From the NCBI GenBank assembly GCA_003223215.1, contig QHYH01000081.1, positions 62,001-126,000 of the forward strand: a stretch of DNA of 64,000 bases, in the 5' to 3' direction. Origin of the DNA: Acidobacteriota bacterium (GTDB taxonomy: Bacteria; Acidobacteriota; Terriglobia; Acidiferrales; UBA7541). The translations under genes were made by a program, and so were the position numbers. Within the stretch, counting starts at the first letter, position 1; the number at the start of each line of letters is the position of its first letter. Shown here piece by piece: positions 1 through 9,188 of the stretch. The notes below the pieces were generated by a model. The model saw only the letters and a program-made list of their open reading frames with translations, did not search any database and was not told where the DNA came from.

Positions 1-1
1 G

Positions 2-127
2 TTGACGACGCAAATGGCGGTGCTCAGGCGCTTTGCCAAGCGCGCTCCGGTGGACACGATCGCGCTCGGGCGCCGCGTTGCGGCGGCCGTCCAAGCGCAG
101 GACCGCTACCCGTTTGAGGGGCGCTAG
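2..127 (+). CDS. C-terminal end of an unidentified protein (partial)
   Basis: An open frame runs from the window edge to a TAG stop at 125-127 and gives about 41 residues ending in QDRYPFEGR. The stretch is basic with a short helical heptad-like section (RRFAKRAP, LGRRVAAAV), which looks like a genuine protein tail. The gene start lies outside the window, so no family can be named. Chance open frame cannot be excluded in GC-rich DNA. Confidence 0.35.
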   Translation: MTTQMAVLRRFAKRAPVDTIALGRRVAAAVQAQDRYPFEGR

Positions 128-172
128 TCGCGTGCGCGCCCAGGTGCGCGCCGCGCTGCCTCTCCGCTAGCT

Positions 173-192
173 AGTAGACCGAAGTAGACCGA
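173..192. repeat. Perfect 10-bp tandem duplication
   Basis: The unit AGTAGACCGA occurs twice head to tail, at 173-182 and 183-192, in the gap between the partial gene and the histidine kinase. It may be a protein-binding direct repeat or simple slippage; nothing else supports a role. Confidence 0.6.
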
Positions 193-309
193 TTGCAAAC
201 CCCGTGTCGGGCAAGGCACATCCGTCGAACGGCTGTGCAAAGGCTCCCCGACTCCCCTAAAATAGGTCAAGCAAGAGATCCAACCGGAAAGGCGAAAGTA
301 CCACCAGGA

Positions 310-3162
310 ATGCCGCGGAAGCCCCTGATCCTTGCCGCCATCATTGTGTCGCTGCATCTTTTCGAAGCCGCGACGCTCGCGACTTCCACGACGGGATCTC
401 TCCTTGCCAACCTGCTGGAAATCCTTGCCTGTGGTTTTGCCGCGGTCATGGCCTTCGGAGCTTCCCGGCGGGGACGCGGCCTGAGCCGGCCCTTCTGGCT
501 GCTTGTCGGAATGAGCATTGCGATGTGGGGGATAGCGAACCTCGGCTGGATGTATTACGAGGTGGTGCTCGGTAGCGAACCTCCCCAGACCTCCGCGGTG
601 CGATTCCTGTTTGGACTCGAGGATGTGCTGATAGCGATGGCCTTGTTCCTGGACCAGGACAAGGATTCTCCGCGGATCGACGTGGAAGCGCTTCTCGACT
701 TCATTCAGATCGGCATCGTGTTCTTCTTCATTTTCGTAGAGTTCTACTTCTTGCCTGCGCAACGGCTCGACGAACACACCGCCTTTCTTCGCGAGCTGCG
801 CGTAGAAAACCTGGAAGACGTGATGGTCGCCGCACTGGCGGCCTTCCGGGCACTGACCGCGCGGAAGCAGCACCTGCGGACACTATACACAGGCTTGGCG
901 GTTTTCGTTACGTTTGTGATGGTGTCCGCGGCGATCGCCCAATATCTGCAAATTGTTCGCCCGGCGCCCACCGGGACGCTGCGGGACCTGCTGTGGACCT
1001 TGCCCTTCCTCGCCGGAGCGTTGTGGGCCTCAGAGTGGAAGCCCAGTCGTGACGAAGGAAGCGGTCTGAAAGTGCGGCGGAAAGGCTCCGGGGAACTGCT
1101 GGTAACCAACGGCACGCTGGCGTTGGCGCCTTTGATCATCCTGTTCCAAGTAGCCCAGCTAGAACAGGAGTGGCGACTGCTCCGTTTTACGCTTCTCGGG
1201 GTCTCCATTCTGTGTTATGCCGCCCGGCTGACCATCAGCCAGCATCGCGAGGCCAAGAGCGCGAATGAAGCGATGACCCACGCGCTGGCCATGGATTCCG
1301 CGGCAGACGGAATATCCATCTTGGAGAAAGAAGGGCAGCTTGTGTACGCGAATTCCGCGTTCGCCAAGATGATGCGATTTGAGCAGGCATCAGCGATGAT
1401 CGGGAAGAACTGGCGCGAAATCTACGATGAGAGAGACGTTGCGCTGCTCGAAGACCACATTCGCGATTCGCTGAAAGGGACGGGCAAATGGTCGGAGCAG
1501 GTCTCCCTAAACCGCCGGGACGGCTCGCGGATTCCCGTAGAAATGACCATCACGGTGACGCCGCAGGGTGGCGTTGTGTCCGTGGCCCGGGACATCAGCG
1601 AGCGCCTAAAAGCCGAACGGACGCACTTAGAGACGGAAGCCAAGTACAAGATGTTCGTCGAGCAGGTGGCCGCGGTCAGTTATATCGCCGAAGTAGGGTT
1701 GCACGGGAAATGGCATTACGTGAGCCCGCAAGTGGAAGCGATGTTGGGTTACACCCAAGAGGAGTGGCTGGCCGGCGCCGAGGATTGGATCCTGCACGTC
1801 TTCGAGGAGGACCATCCGGTCATCGAGACCGCAGAACAGAATTTTATGAAGGCCAGGCGCTTTCAGGCAGAGTATCGCATTAAGCGCAAGGATGGCCGGA
1901 TCATTTGGGTCAGCGACAATGCGGTTTTCGTGCCGGGAAGCGAAAGCCATCCACTGATGGAAGGGATCATCGTCGACATCACGGAAAGGCGATTGCTCGA
2001 AAATCAGCTGCAGCAGGCACGACGGATGGAAGCGGTGGGCCGGCTCGCGGGAGGCGTGGCGCACGATTTCAATAACCTGCTGACCATCATCAAAGGCTAT
2101 GTGGAACTGGCGCTGAATCGCGTTACCTCACATCCGGAACTTCGCGGCAACATACAGCAGATCGCCGATGCCGCCGATCGCGCGGTCACGCTGGTGCGGC
2201 AACTGCTGGCGTTTAGCCGCAAGCAGGTCTTGAAACCCAAGGTGCTGGACCTGAACAGCATCGTTTTGAACATGGACAAGATGGTGCGGCGCTTGATGAG
2301 CGAAACCGTCGAGATGACCACAAAGGTGGAAAAGCATCTGGCGGCCGTGAAAGCCGATCCCGGTCAAATCGAACAGGTAATTCTGAATCTGATTGTCAAC
2401 GCGCGCGACGCGATGCCCGACGGAGGCCGGCTGTGGATTGAAACCAAGAACGTCGAGCTAAACGCTTCCTTTGCGAGCGACCAGTCCCTCATCAAACCGG
2501 GATCGTACGTGATGCTCAGCGTAATGGATACCGGTGTGGGGATCAGCCCGGACACGCTCCCGCATATCTTCGAACCGTTCTACACGACGAAAGAAAGCAG
2601 CCGTGGCACGGGCCTAGGTCTTTCGACGGTGTACGGCATTGTCAAGCAAAGCGGCGGGCACATTATGGTCACGAGCGAGGTAGGGAAAGGAACCACCTTC
2701 AAAGTGTACCTGCCGCGCGTGGAAGACTCCTTCCAGGCGCCGCGGAAGAGGGAATGGGCCGAGACACCCGGTGAAAAAGGCAAGGAAACCATCCTGCTCG
2801 TTGAGGATGAACCTGCGGTGCGCGGACTGGCCCACATGGTGCTCTCCGAACAGGGGTATACGGTTATCGAGGCGCAAAATTCGGAGGAGGCGGTACGGCT
2901 GGCGGGAAAGCATGGTTCGGAGATCCACCTGCTGCTCACCGACGTGGTCATGCCGGGGATGAGCGGACACGACCTGGCCAAACATCTTACGGCGCTTCAC
3001 GCCAACCTTCGCGTGCTGTATATGTCCGGATATACCAACAACGTGATCGCGGAGAACGGGACGCTCGAAGAAGGGCTTTCTTTCCTGCAGAAGCCTTTCA
3101 CGCCGCAGGTTCTAACGCAAAGAGTACGCGAGGCTTTGAGTGGTCCGGTTCAAATAGGGTAA
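310..3162 (+). CDS. Membrane-bound hybrid histidine kinase (two PAS domains, C-terminal receiver)
   Basis: A 950-residue sensor kinase. The start at 310 (MPRKPLIL) is preferred because it begins directly at a hydrophobic N-terminal region of about seven membrane segments; an upstream TTG at 193 would add a basic leader. Two PAS domains follow, the second ending in VDITERR. The HisKA box is GRLAGGVAHDFNN, with His as the phospho-acceptor. The HATPase shows an N box (NLIVNARDAMPDGG) and G boxes (DTGVGIS, GTGLGLSTVYG). The last 120 residues form a receiver with ILLVEDE, the phosphorylatable Asp in LLTDVVMPG and a KPF lysine. No DNA-binding response regulator lies beside it, so the output partner is unknown. 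It converges on the radical SAM gene with only 12 bp between stops. Confidence 0.93.
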   Translation: MPRKPLILAAIIVSLHLFEAATLATSTTGSLLANLLEILACGFAAVMAFGASRRGRGLSRPFWLLVGMSIAMWGIANLGWMYYEVVLGSEPPQTSAVRFLFGLEDVLIAMALFLDQDKDSPRIDVEALLDFIQIGIVFFFIFVEFYFLPAQRLDEHTAFLRELRVENLEDVMVAALAAFRALTARKQHLRTLYTGLAVFVTFVMVSAAIAQYLQIVRPAPTGTLRDLLWTLPFLAGALWASEWKPSRDEGSGLKVRRKGSGELLVTNGTLALAPLIILFQVAQLEQEWRLLRFTLLGVSILCYAARLTISQHREAKSANEAMTHALAMDSAADGISILEKEGQLVYANSAFAKMMRFEQASAMIGKNWREIYDERDVALLEDHIRDSLKGTGKWSEQVSLNRRDGSRIPVEMTITVTPQGGVVSVARDISERLKAERTHLETEAKYKMFVEQVAAVSYIAEVGLHGKWHYVSPQVEAMLGYTQEEWLAGAEDWILHVFEEDHPVIETAEQNFMKARRFQAEYRIKRKDGRIIWVSDNAVFVPGSESHPLMEGIIVDITERRLLENQLQQARRMEAVGRLAGGVAHDFNNLLTIIKGYVELALNRVTSHPELRGNIQQIADAADRAVTLVRQLLAFSRKQVLKPKVLDLNSIVLNMDKMVRRLMSETVEMTTKVEKHLAAVKADPGQIEQVILNLIVNARDAMPDGGRLWIETKNVELNASFASDQSLIKPGSYVMLSVMDTGVGISPDTLPHIFEPFYTTKESSRGTGLGLSTVYGIVKQSGGHIMVTSEVGKGTTFKVYLPRVEDSFQAPRKREWAETPGEKGKETILLVEDEPAVRGLAHMVLSEQGYTVIEAQNSEEAVRLAGKHGSEIHLLLTDVVMPGMSGHDLAKHLTALHANLRVLYMSGYTNNVIAENGTLEEGLSFLQKPFTPQVLTQRVREALSGPVQIG

Positions 3163-3174
3163 GCCGGAAGCAAA

Positions 3175-4245
3175 TCAAGTCTTGATCTGCACCAGGTCCC
3201 GCGGTGTTGCGATTTGCGACCCCCGCGAGCTCCACCGCGACGGACGATACGATTTGCGCTGGAGACGGTTCAAAAGCGAGCCGATGCGAATGGAAGCACC
3301 CACAAAATGGCCGACCTTCAGTCCTCCGACAACCTTTATGCCGCGAATCCAATGCAAGCCGGTGCTGGCCATGCACCCGCACTGTGAGCAGTCCGGCGTT
3401 CCGCCGAAAACGCAGGGCTCGACGCGCGTGCGCAGATCCGCAGAGTAATTAGCCGACATTTTTGCGAAAACGCAGTCGTCGGGTTTTTCCGGCGGGCGCA
3501 GAAAAGCCCGGGCGATGCCTTCATGAAACAACAATTTGGGGTAAGGCTTCTCGAGCTCGGCAAGTTTCGCAGCGGCAAATCGGCGATCCGCGGCACCCAG
3601 CATTTCGGCGCTTTTCTCCTCCTTCTGCGGAGTGTAGAAACTAACCCAGATGCGATTCACCTCCGGGCGGGCGTTCCAAAAGGAAACGTACTGCTCGAAG
3701 TAGTTCGAACGCTCCAGCATGGGCCGGGTAACTACCCAATGAATGTTCACTTCGCGCCGGGCGATGTTCTGAAGAATACGATCGTAGGTCGCCGGTCTCC
3801 GGCGGATGTCATGATGTTCGGGAAGCCCGTCGACCGAGACCGCCACGCGGACGCGCGGCAGCCTCATCCATGCGGTGGGAATGGGCAGAACGGCGCTGGT
3901 AACCACCAAGGTGAAGATGTTCCGGGCACTGAGCGCGGGAAGAATCGCGCTCAATTCGCGGTGCCGGATCAAAGGCTCGCCGCCCACGAGCGAAACGTGC
4001 ATCGGCCGATGTTTCTCGACAAGCTGCAACACACCGTTGACCAGGGCGTCGCCTCGCAAGTCGGCGAGGTCGCGCAACTGCACTGTGCCGGCAAGATGCG
4101 ATTCCCCGTAGGCATAACAGCCGGGACAACTTAGAGGACACTCCCGCGTAATCTCGATCGAGAGCATCGGCAAATTGCCGCACAAGATTCTGCGCCAAGC
4201 TCGCAACACCTCGCGAGCGGTGATACTTGGATTTGGCTTGGACAT
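3175..4245 (-). CDS. Radical SAM protein with C-terminal cysteine cluster
   Basis: A 356-residue radical SAM enzyme. The CxxxCxxC cluster is CPLSCPGCY at about residues 36-43 and would bind the 4Fe-4S cluster that cleaves S-adenosylmethionine; SLVGGEPL is the following GGE motif. A second group of cysteines near the C-terminus (EPCVFGGTPDCSQCGC) suggests an auxiliary iron-sulfur cluster of the SPASM type. This family includes peptide-modifying and cofactor-maturing enzymes, but no precursor peptide or partner gene is seen nearby, so the substrate is unknown. The start at 4245 (MSKPNPS) is preferred over an ATG nine codons upstream because AAAGAA lies just ahead of it. Confidence 0.88.
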   Translation of the reverse strand: MSKPNPSITAREVLRAWRRILCGNLPMLSIEITRECPLSCPGCYAYGESHLAGTVQLRDLADLRGDALVNGVLQLVEKHRPMHVSLVGGEPLIRHRELSAILPALSARNIFTLVVTSAVLPIPTAWMRLPRVRVAVSVDGLPEHHDIRRRPATYDRILQNIARREVNIHWVVTRPMLERSNYFEQYVSFWNARPEVNRIWVSFYTPQKEEKSAEMLGAADRRFAAAKLAELEKPYPKLLFHEGIARAFLRPPEKPDDCVFAKMSANYSADLRTRVEPCVFGGTPDCSQCGCMASTGLHWIRGIKVVGGLKVGHFVGASIRIGSLLNRLQRKSYRPSRWSSRGSQIATPRDLVQIKT

Positions 4246-4335
4246 AATTCTTTGATGCAGATCTAGGCGCACCGGCTGCTCCGCAGGTGTCCTCTGCAGG
4301 TCATTTGTGCCGCCGGGAAGTACCGAGCGAGGCGC

Positions 4336-5889
4336 TCAGGGCTGGGGGGGCGTTTCGGCGGCCTTGGGCTTGCCAATCGTGGAAAGCGTCTCAACGTTGA
4401 ACTTCTTGTAGTCCGAGTACCGCGTCACGAAGCTCATCTTGAAACCCTTCACCAACAAGACCCGGGCACCGATGTGACCCTCGAGATAGGTCGGCAGCCA
4501 GACCTCGTTGTTGATAAAGGCCTGCTCGAAGACAAAACTCGTTCCTCTTTGCAGATTGGCAAGCAGGCCCCCGGCAAGCTTCACGTCGCCAACAAAGTAA
4601 GCTTCCAGCCGCGCGACATCGTGGGCCTTTTCATCGACCCAAACAACGCCGGCGAGCTTCTGGACAACTCTTTCTTCCAGTTTGTGCGGCTGGAACTCGG
4701 GATTGGGCTCGAAATCGAAAACCAGGACGTCCTGACCGCGAAAACGCTCGCGGCGCGGGTTAACAAACTGGCAGGCACGCAGGAAAACTTCGATTCCCGG
4801 ATCCTCCTTATCGTCACTCTTTCCTTTCTCTTTGTCTTTCTCTTCTTTGGCTTCTTTCTTGGCCTGGCGCTTTTGGTGCTCCTGAATGCGCTTCTGGACC
4901 TGCTGGTTTTCTTTTTCTTGCTCTTTGTCGCTAAGCGGCTTGCCGTCTTTTTTCACCAGCGTCGAGATTTCATCGCCGTCCAAATAAAAGAAAGTGGATT
5001 CGCGCGCCTCGCGCTTCTTCACTTTTCCTTCGCCGTCGTATTCGGTTTCTTCTTCCGTTTCCGTACCCGCGTAGTTTTCCTTGATCTTGTCGATAGCCTT
5101 CTGGTTATCGTCAATTTCTTTGAAAAGAGCCTTGAGGTCTGGCAATTTGACCTGCGACTTGATCGGGAAATCGAAAACGCGCTCGCCGATCGAGCCATTG
5201 ATCATGGCGCGCGTCAGAGTAATGTCGTATTTTGCTCCGCCACGGTCGAGTTCGATCTTGCCCGGAAGCTTGACGCCTTCCACCGCCCGGTAGTCCTCGT
5301 AAAGAAGCGCTTCCTCAGCGCCACCGACCGTGGCGGCTTCTTTCACGACGAGGTGGGTCTCGGGATCGAAGAACACCTGGCGTTTCACCCCGGTAGCGCT
5401 CGAAACTTCAACTTCCAGGGCGTCTTTGCCGCGAACTTGCACGTTGCCCACAAACTCGAGCGCCATCTTCTCCTTCTTGGGATTCACGAGCCGCGAGTTG
5501 TAATACTGAGCGGCGGCTTCCAGTTGTCTTCCCTCGGCGCCCACCAGTGTAGCGAGCTCTCCCGCCGCATCCCGGTGCCAGGCGGATTTGCCGTTGTAGG
5601 CTTCGATCAGAGTTTGCTCGTCGACAAGCAGTTCCAGGTAGTAGCGATTGGGCAGTTTGGTATCGAAAGTGAACGTGCCGGACTTTCCGTCGTCGGTTGT
5701 AAAGGTCCCTTCCAATTCGAGAGTATGGATCTTGGACAGGGCCCGGCCGCCCCCGGCTGCCCTGACATACTGTTCCACAATCTTGGCCGGCACCTGGGCA
5801 CCAACCGGGCAGCAAGTCGAAACCAGACACAGAAACGAAGCGCCAAGGAAATGCACGACGCAGAGACGACCAGGCCCAGGTGTTCTCAT
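4336..5889 (-). CDS. Secreted LolA-like outer-membrane lipoprotein-sorting family protein
   Basis: A 517-residue exported protein. The start at 5889 follows AGGAAGAA at good spacing and gives a signal peptide ending near PVGAQ. The N-terminal half (KIHTLELEGTFTTDDGKSG through the VFFDPETHLVVKE region) resembles the half-barrel of LolA/LolB-type proteins that carry lipids or lipoproteins across the periplasm. A strongly charged Lys/Glu segment of about 60 residues, likely helical, splits the protein; a second beta-rich domain follows (RGQDVLVFDFEPNP, GVVWVDEKAHDVARLEAYF). The two-domain layout is longer than classical LolA of about 200 residues. Cargo is unknown. It lies downstream of the amidohydrolase operon on the same strand, separated by 450 bp. 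Confidence 0.7.
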   Translation of the reverse strand: MRTPGPGRLCVVHFLGASFLCLVSTCCPVGAQVPAKIVEQYVRAAGGGRALSKIHTLELEGTFTTDDGKSGTFTFDTKLPNRYYLELLVDEQTLIEAYNGKSAWHRDAAGELATLVGAEGRQLEAAAQYYNSRLVNPKKEKMALEFVGNVQVRGKDALEVEVSSATGVKRQVFFDPETHLVVKEAATVGGAEEALLYEDYRAVEGVKLPGKIELDRGGAKYDITLTRAMINGSIGERVFDFPIKSQVKLPDLKALFKEIDDNQKAIDKIKENYAGTETEEETEYDGEGKVKKREARESTFFYLDGDEISTLVKKDGKPLSDKEQEKENQQVQKRIQEHQKRQAKKEAKEEKDKEKGKSDDKEDPGIEVFLRACQFVNPRRERFRGQDVLVFDFEPNPEFQPHKLEERVVQKLAGVVWVDEKAHDVARLEAYFVGDVKLAGGLLANLQRGTSFVFEQAFINNEVWLPTYLEGHIGARVLLVKGFKMSFVTRYSDYKKFNVETLSTIGKPKAAETPPQP

Positions 5890-6099
5890 GGGATTCTTCC
5901 TATACAACGCTTTGTGCCCTGAAAAAGTTGCCGAAAAATGGAAGAATTCCTGTCTTCGGCCGGTAGTGCGAGCCTCTCGGGAATCGGGCAAGCCGGGTTC
6001 ATGGAATAGACGCGCACGGCGGCGCGAGCTCGTTCAACAATACCTCGCTTAACCTGGCGACCTCCGGGAGTTCCCTTTCGTTGTCAACGATCTACTTGA

Positions 6100-6330
6100 C
6101 CTCCTCCCCTCCCTGAAGGGCCCTGAAGGGAGGCGATTCCTACTGGTTCCCCGGTTCCCCGCCTAAGCGGGGATACCTTCGGTGGGTTACTGCCACGACG
6201 GGCTTACATCACCCGAAGGATACGAACGGGCTTGCAAGGCGAGCCCCGCCTCTCGGATATGGCAGGCTGCTACAAAATCTGCGTTGGCTGAGAAACCGCG
6301 GCGCTTTACGCCGGTACAGGGTAAATAGTG
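6100..6330 (+). ncRNA. Candidate structured RNA, resembles an orphan IS200/IS605-superfamily (HEARO/omega-RNA-like) RNA
   Basis: This non-coding stretch is packed with complementary arms. CCTCCC 6103-6108 pairs with GGGAGG 6128-6133, enclosing two tandem CCCTGAAGGG units. CCCCGC 6157-6162 pairs with GCGGGG 6167-6172. CCTTCGG at about 6176 pairs with CCGAAGG at about 6213. GGGCTTGC and GCGAGCCC near 6228-6245 make an eight-pair stem with one G-U. CGGCG 6299-6303 pairs with CGCCG 6309-6313. The CTCCTCCCCTCCCTGAAGG...GGCGATTCCTAC string and the GGTGGGTTACTGCC / GCTTACATCACCC arms recall RNAs at the ends of TnpB/IscB-type transposons. No tnpB, iscB or other ORF accompanies it: the amidohydrolase tail begins 13 bp later. 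The family link is from memory and unverified; the fold is visible in the sequence. Confidence 0.45.
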
Positions 6331-6342
6331 CTAGAGAAAGAC

Positions 6343-7707
6343 TCAGTTCGAGGCTTTCGGCCGGTTTGCGTACTTTTCGTACAAGCGCTGGTGCTTGTTT
6401 TGGGTCGACGTGAGCTGCCCTTTGATGAACAGATACCTGACGTCGCTGGTCAATTCCAGGGGGTCGCCGTCGGTAACAATGATGTTGGCGATTTTGCCTT
6501 GCTCGAGCGTGCCGATCTGGCTTCCCAGACCAAAAATCTGCGCCGGATTAATGGTGACGGCGCGCAGGGCTTCGTCGTAGGCCAACCCGTGCGCGACGGC
6601 GTTCGCGGCGTTTTGTCCGAGGCGCCGCGCGAACGAGTTATCAAAGCTGGCGATGGCGAACTTCACGCCGGCGGCGGCGAGCTCCGCGGGCTCGGTCAGT
6701 TCGCGATCATAGGGATCGTCCTCGTCAGGTGGCGAGGAAAGCATGGGTCGAAGAATGACCGGGATGTTCTTTGAACGGAGGAGATCCTTCACTTTGTAGG
6801 CTTCTGCGCCTCCCGCGAGGATCATTTTCAGCTTTTGCTTGTCGCAAAATTCGACGGCATTGCGAATGTCGCGCGCGCGATTGGCGAACACCAGGACGGG
6901 CAGCTCGCCGCGAACGACCGGGGCAAGAGCTTCGAGCTTCAGGTCGCGGTCGTATTTCGAGACCGCGCCCTTTTCCATCGCCTGGGCGTAGTGGCGGGCG
7001 CGGTCGATCCAATCGGTGAGTTCATTGACCTGCTTGTCGTATTCCTGCTTGGCTTCGCTGTACGGTTTTTCCTTGCGCGAGAAGGTGGCGAAATCAAAAG
7101 TCTGGGTCTGGATTTGCGGCCAATTGACCACCATGGCGGCACTTTTCCTGATCAGCATTTCGTCAATGGTCCAACCGGCCAGATGGATCGCGGAGGCTTG
7201 GCCGCCCAGGGTTCCCCGGCTGCCGCCAAAGTCGAAGCCGCCGCTGGCCGGAACCGCCAGGACCTCGGTAATGCCGGAAGCGCGGGTAACGGGAAGGTGC
7301 TCGCTCGAGGGGGAAATCGCGGTAGCGGCGACAACGTCCGGGTTGTAGTTTCCCGCTTCGGTGGCGTCCACGGTGGCGCCGACCGCTCCGACTTCGCTGA
7401 GGCCTATCTGCGTGACCGCATCGAAGAGCCCGGGATAAACTTCGAGTCCTTTGGCATCAATGACCCGGGCGCCGGCGGGGACTTCGACAGCCGCGCCAAC
7501 CGCGGCGATCTTGCCGTCGCGAATGACCAGCGTTCCGTCTTCGATGGGAGAACCGGCAAGCGTGAAGATCTTTGCATGCGTGATCGCGTAAACCGAAGGC
7601 GCCTGGATTTGCGCGCCGGCCGCAGGGGCGGCCAACAGGCAAACCAAACAAAGGAAGTCGAAGAAATAAAGCGGGCTGCCTAGCCGCGCGGCTCTTTTTC
7701 TTTTCAC
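6343..7707 (-). CDS. Exported amidohydrolase-family protein lacking the HxH metal motif
   Basis: A 454-residue protein, third gene of an amidohydrolase operon. It starts at GTG 7707, preceded by AAGGAGG at ideal spacing and overlapping the upstream stop as GTGA. A signal peptide (FLCLVCLLAAPAAGAQ) sends it to the periplasm. The fold is recognisable from the beta-sandwich start (AITHAKIFTLAGSPIEDGTLVIRDGKIAAVG) and the closing segment INPAQIFGLGSQIGTLEQGKIANIIVTDGDPLEL. Where active members read PGLIDSHTH, this one reads YPGLFDAVTQIG, so both metal-binding histidines are missing. It is therefore either non-catalytic, uses another metal site, or pairs with the intact paralogue upstream. Confidence 0.85.
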   Translation of the reverse strand: MKRKRAARLGSPLYFFDFLCLVCLLAAPAAGAQIQAPSVYAITHAKIFTLAGSPIEDGTLVIRDGKIAAVGAAVEVPAGARVIDAKGLEVYPGLFDAVTQIGLSEVGAVGATVDATEAGNYNPDVVAATAISPSSEHLPVTRASGITEVLAVPASGGFDFGGSRGTLGGQASAIHLAGWTIDEMLIRKSAAMVVNWPQIQTQTFDFATFSRKEKPYSEAKQEYDKQVNELTDWIDRARHYAQAMEKGAVSKYDRDLKLEALAPVVRGELPVLVFANRARDIRNAVEFCDKQKLKMILAGGAEAYKVKDLLRSKNIPVILRPMLSSPPDEDDPYDRELTEPAELAAAGVKFAIASFDNSFARRLGQNAANAVAHGLAYDEALRAVTINPAQIFGLGSQIGTLEQGKIANIIVTDGDPLELTSDVRYLFIKGQLTSTQNKHQRLYEKYANRPKASN

Positions 7708-9188
7708 AGGGCGCCTCCTTGAACAGCTCTCGCTTGAGCTGTGGGTGCAGCAGAGAGTGCGGGCGGCTTAGGGCTTTGCTCCGGCTTCTTTTCTTCCGGT
7801 TTCTTCTCTTCGGGTTTCTTCTCTTCCTTCTTCAGTTTGTCCGTGAGCGTTTTCTTCTCTTTCTCGATTTCCGCGCGGCTGGCCAGGTCTTTGTCGCGAT
7901 CGAAGTACACGCGGCCGTCGATCAACGTTTTTTGCACCACGGCATACGCGCTGAGCGGATCGTGATTGTAAATCGCCAGGTCGGCGTCTTTGCCCACGTC
8001 GATAGTGCCGACGCGGTTGTCAATCCCGAGCTGAATGGCGGGATTCAACGTGACCAATTTCAGCGCTTCGTCGTGAGTGAGCCCGCCATACTTCATGCTC
8101 TTGGCCGCTTCCTGGTTGAGGTGCGTGGCCTCTTCCGCATCGTCGGAATTGATGGAAACGAGTACCCCGCGGCGCGTCATTAATGCCGCGTTGTACGGAA
8201 TGGCGTCATAGGCTTCGACCTTGTAGGCCCACCAATCGGAGAACGTGGAGGCGCCCACGCCGGCGGCGGCGAGTTCGTCGGCGACTTTGTAACCCTCAAG
8301 GACGTGTTGCAAGGTGCGAACTGTGAATCCGAATTCTTTGGCCACCAGCAGAAGCATCAGGATTTCGTCTTCGCGGTAGCAGTGCGAGTGCACGTAGCGC
8401 TTGCCTTCGAGCACTTCCACGAGCGGCTCGAGTTTCAGGTCGCGGCGCGGCGGAATGAGGTTCTTTTCTCCTGCTGCGACTCGCTTGTGGTAATCGTCCC
8501 AGGTTTTCTTGTAGTCGCGGGCCTCGCTGAACGCGCCGCGAATGGTTTCTGCTACGCCCATGCGCGTGGCCGGATAGCGGCGGGGCTGGCCGGGGATGCT
8601 GAAGTTCGAGCGCTTCGGGTTTTCGCCGAGGGCAAACTTGATGCCGGGCACGGCCCCTTCAAAGGGAAGCTTCGCTGCGGGCTGGCCCCAGCGCAGCTTG
8701 ATCACCAGAGTTTGTCCGCCGATGGAGTTCGCCGAGCCGTGAAGAATGTTTGCCGAAGTGACGCCGCCGGCAAGATCGCGGTAAATGTCGATGTCCTCGG
8801 GATCAAGAACCTCTTCCATGTTCACCATGGAAGAAACCGAGACGCTGCCCTCATTGATGGCCTCCGCGGCAATGTGCGAATGGCAATCGATAATTCCGGG
8901 AATCACGAACTGCCCCGAGGCCTCGATCACCTGCGCTCCCGTCGGAGCTTTGATGGACTGGCCGACTTCGGCGATCTTGCCGTCCTTAATCAGGATGGAT
9001 CCGTGTTCGATGGTGCCGTGAGAAACAGTCATCACCGTGGTGTTTTGAATCAGGATCACGGGCGCGGCGTCCGGCGGAGTGGCGGCCTCGCCAGACGGCG
9101 CGAGGCAAAGAGCGGAAAGAAATCGAGGGAGCAGTAAGACGAAAGCGATAGGCGCGCGACGGGCATTCATCGAGAATGAAATCCTCAT
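7704..9188 (-). CDS. Exported amidohydrolase with intact metal site (imidazolonepropionase-like)
   Basis: A 494-residue amidohydrolase, middle gene of the operon. The start at 9188 has GGGAGG just upstream and overlaps the preceding stop as ATGA. After an N-terminal signal peptide it shows the metal-binding motif IPGIIDCHSHI (HxH) and further likely ligands in YVHSHCYRED, TLQHVLEG and the SINSDDAEE aspartates, all as expected for a working binuclear or mononuclear metal hydrolase. The C-terminus ends in a Lys/Glu/Pro-rich tail with three KKPEE-type repeats of unknown role. Substrates of related exported enzymes include cyclic amides and dipeptide-like compounds, but none can be assigned here. 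It is the only member of the three whose catalytic residues are all visible. Confidence 0.9.
   Translation of the reverse strand: MRISFSMNARRAPIAFVLLLPRFLSALCLAPSGEAATPPDAAPVILIQNTTVMTVSHGTIEHGSILIKDGKIAEVGQSIKAPTGAQVIEASGQFVIPGIIDCHSHIAAEAINEGSVSVSSMVNMEEVLDPEDIDIYRDLAGGVTSANILHGSANSIGGQTLVIKLRWGQPAAKLPFEGAVPGIKFALGENPKRSNFSIPGQPRRYPATRMGVAETIRGAFSEARDYKKTWDDYHKRVAAGEKNLIPPRRDLKLEPLVEVLEGKRYVHSHCYREDEILMLLLVAKEFGFTVRTLQHVLEGYKVADELAAAGVGASTFSDWWAYKVEAYDAIPYNAALMTRRGVLVSINSDDAEEATHLNQEAAKSMKYGGLTHDEALKLVTLNPAIQLGIDNRVGTIDVGKDADLAIYNHDPLSAYAVVQKTLIDGRVYFDRDKDLASRAEIEKEKKTLTDKLKKEEKKPEEKKPEEKKPEQSPKPPALSAAPTAQARAVQGGAL

Noticed and set aside
4474..5922. 482-residue plus-strand ORF
   Set aside because: It is the antisense of the LolA-like gene. 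The minus strand has the signal peptide, ribosome site and plausible composition; the opposite frame is Phe/Leu-rich from reverse-complement Lys/Glu codons.
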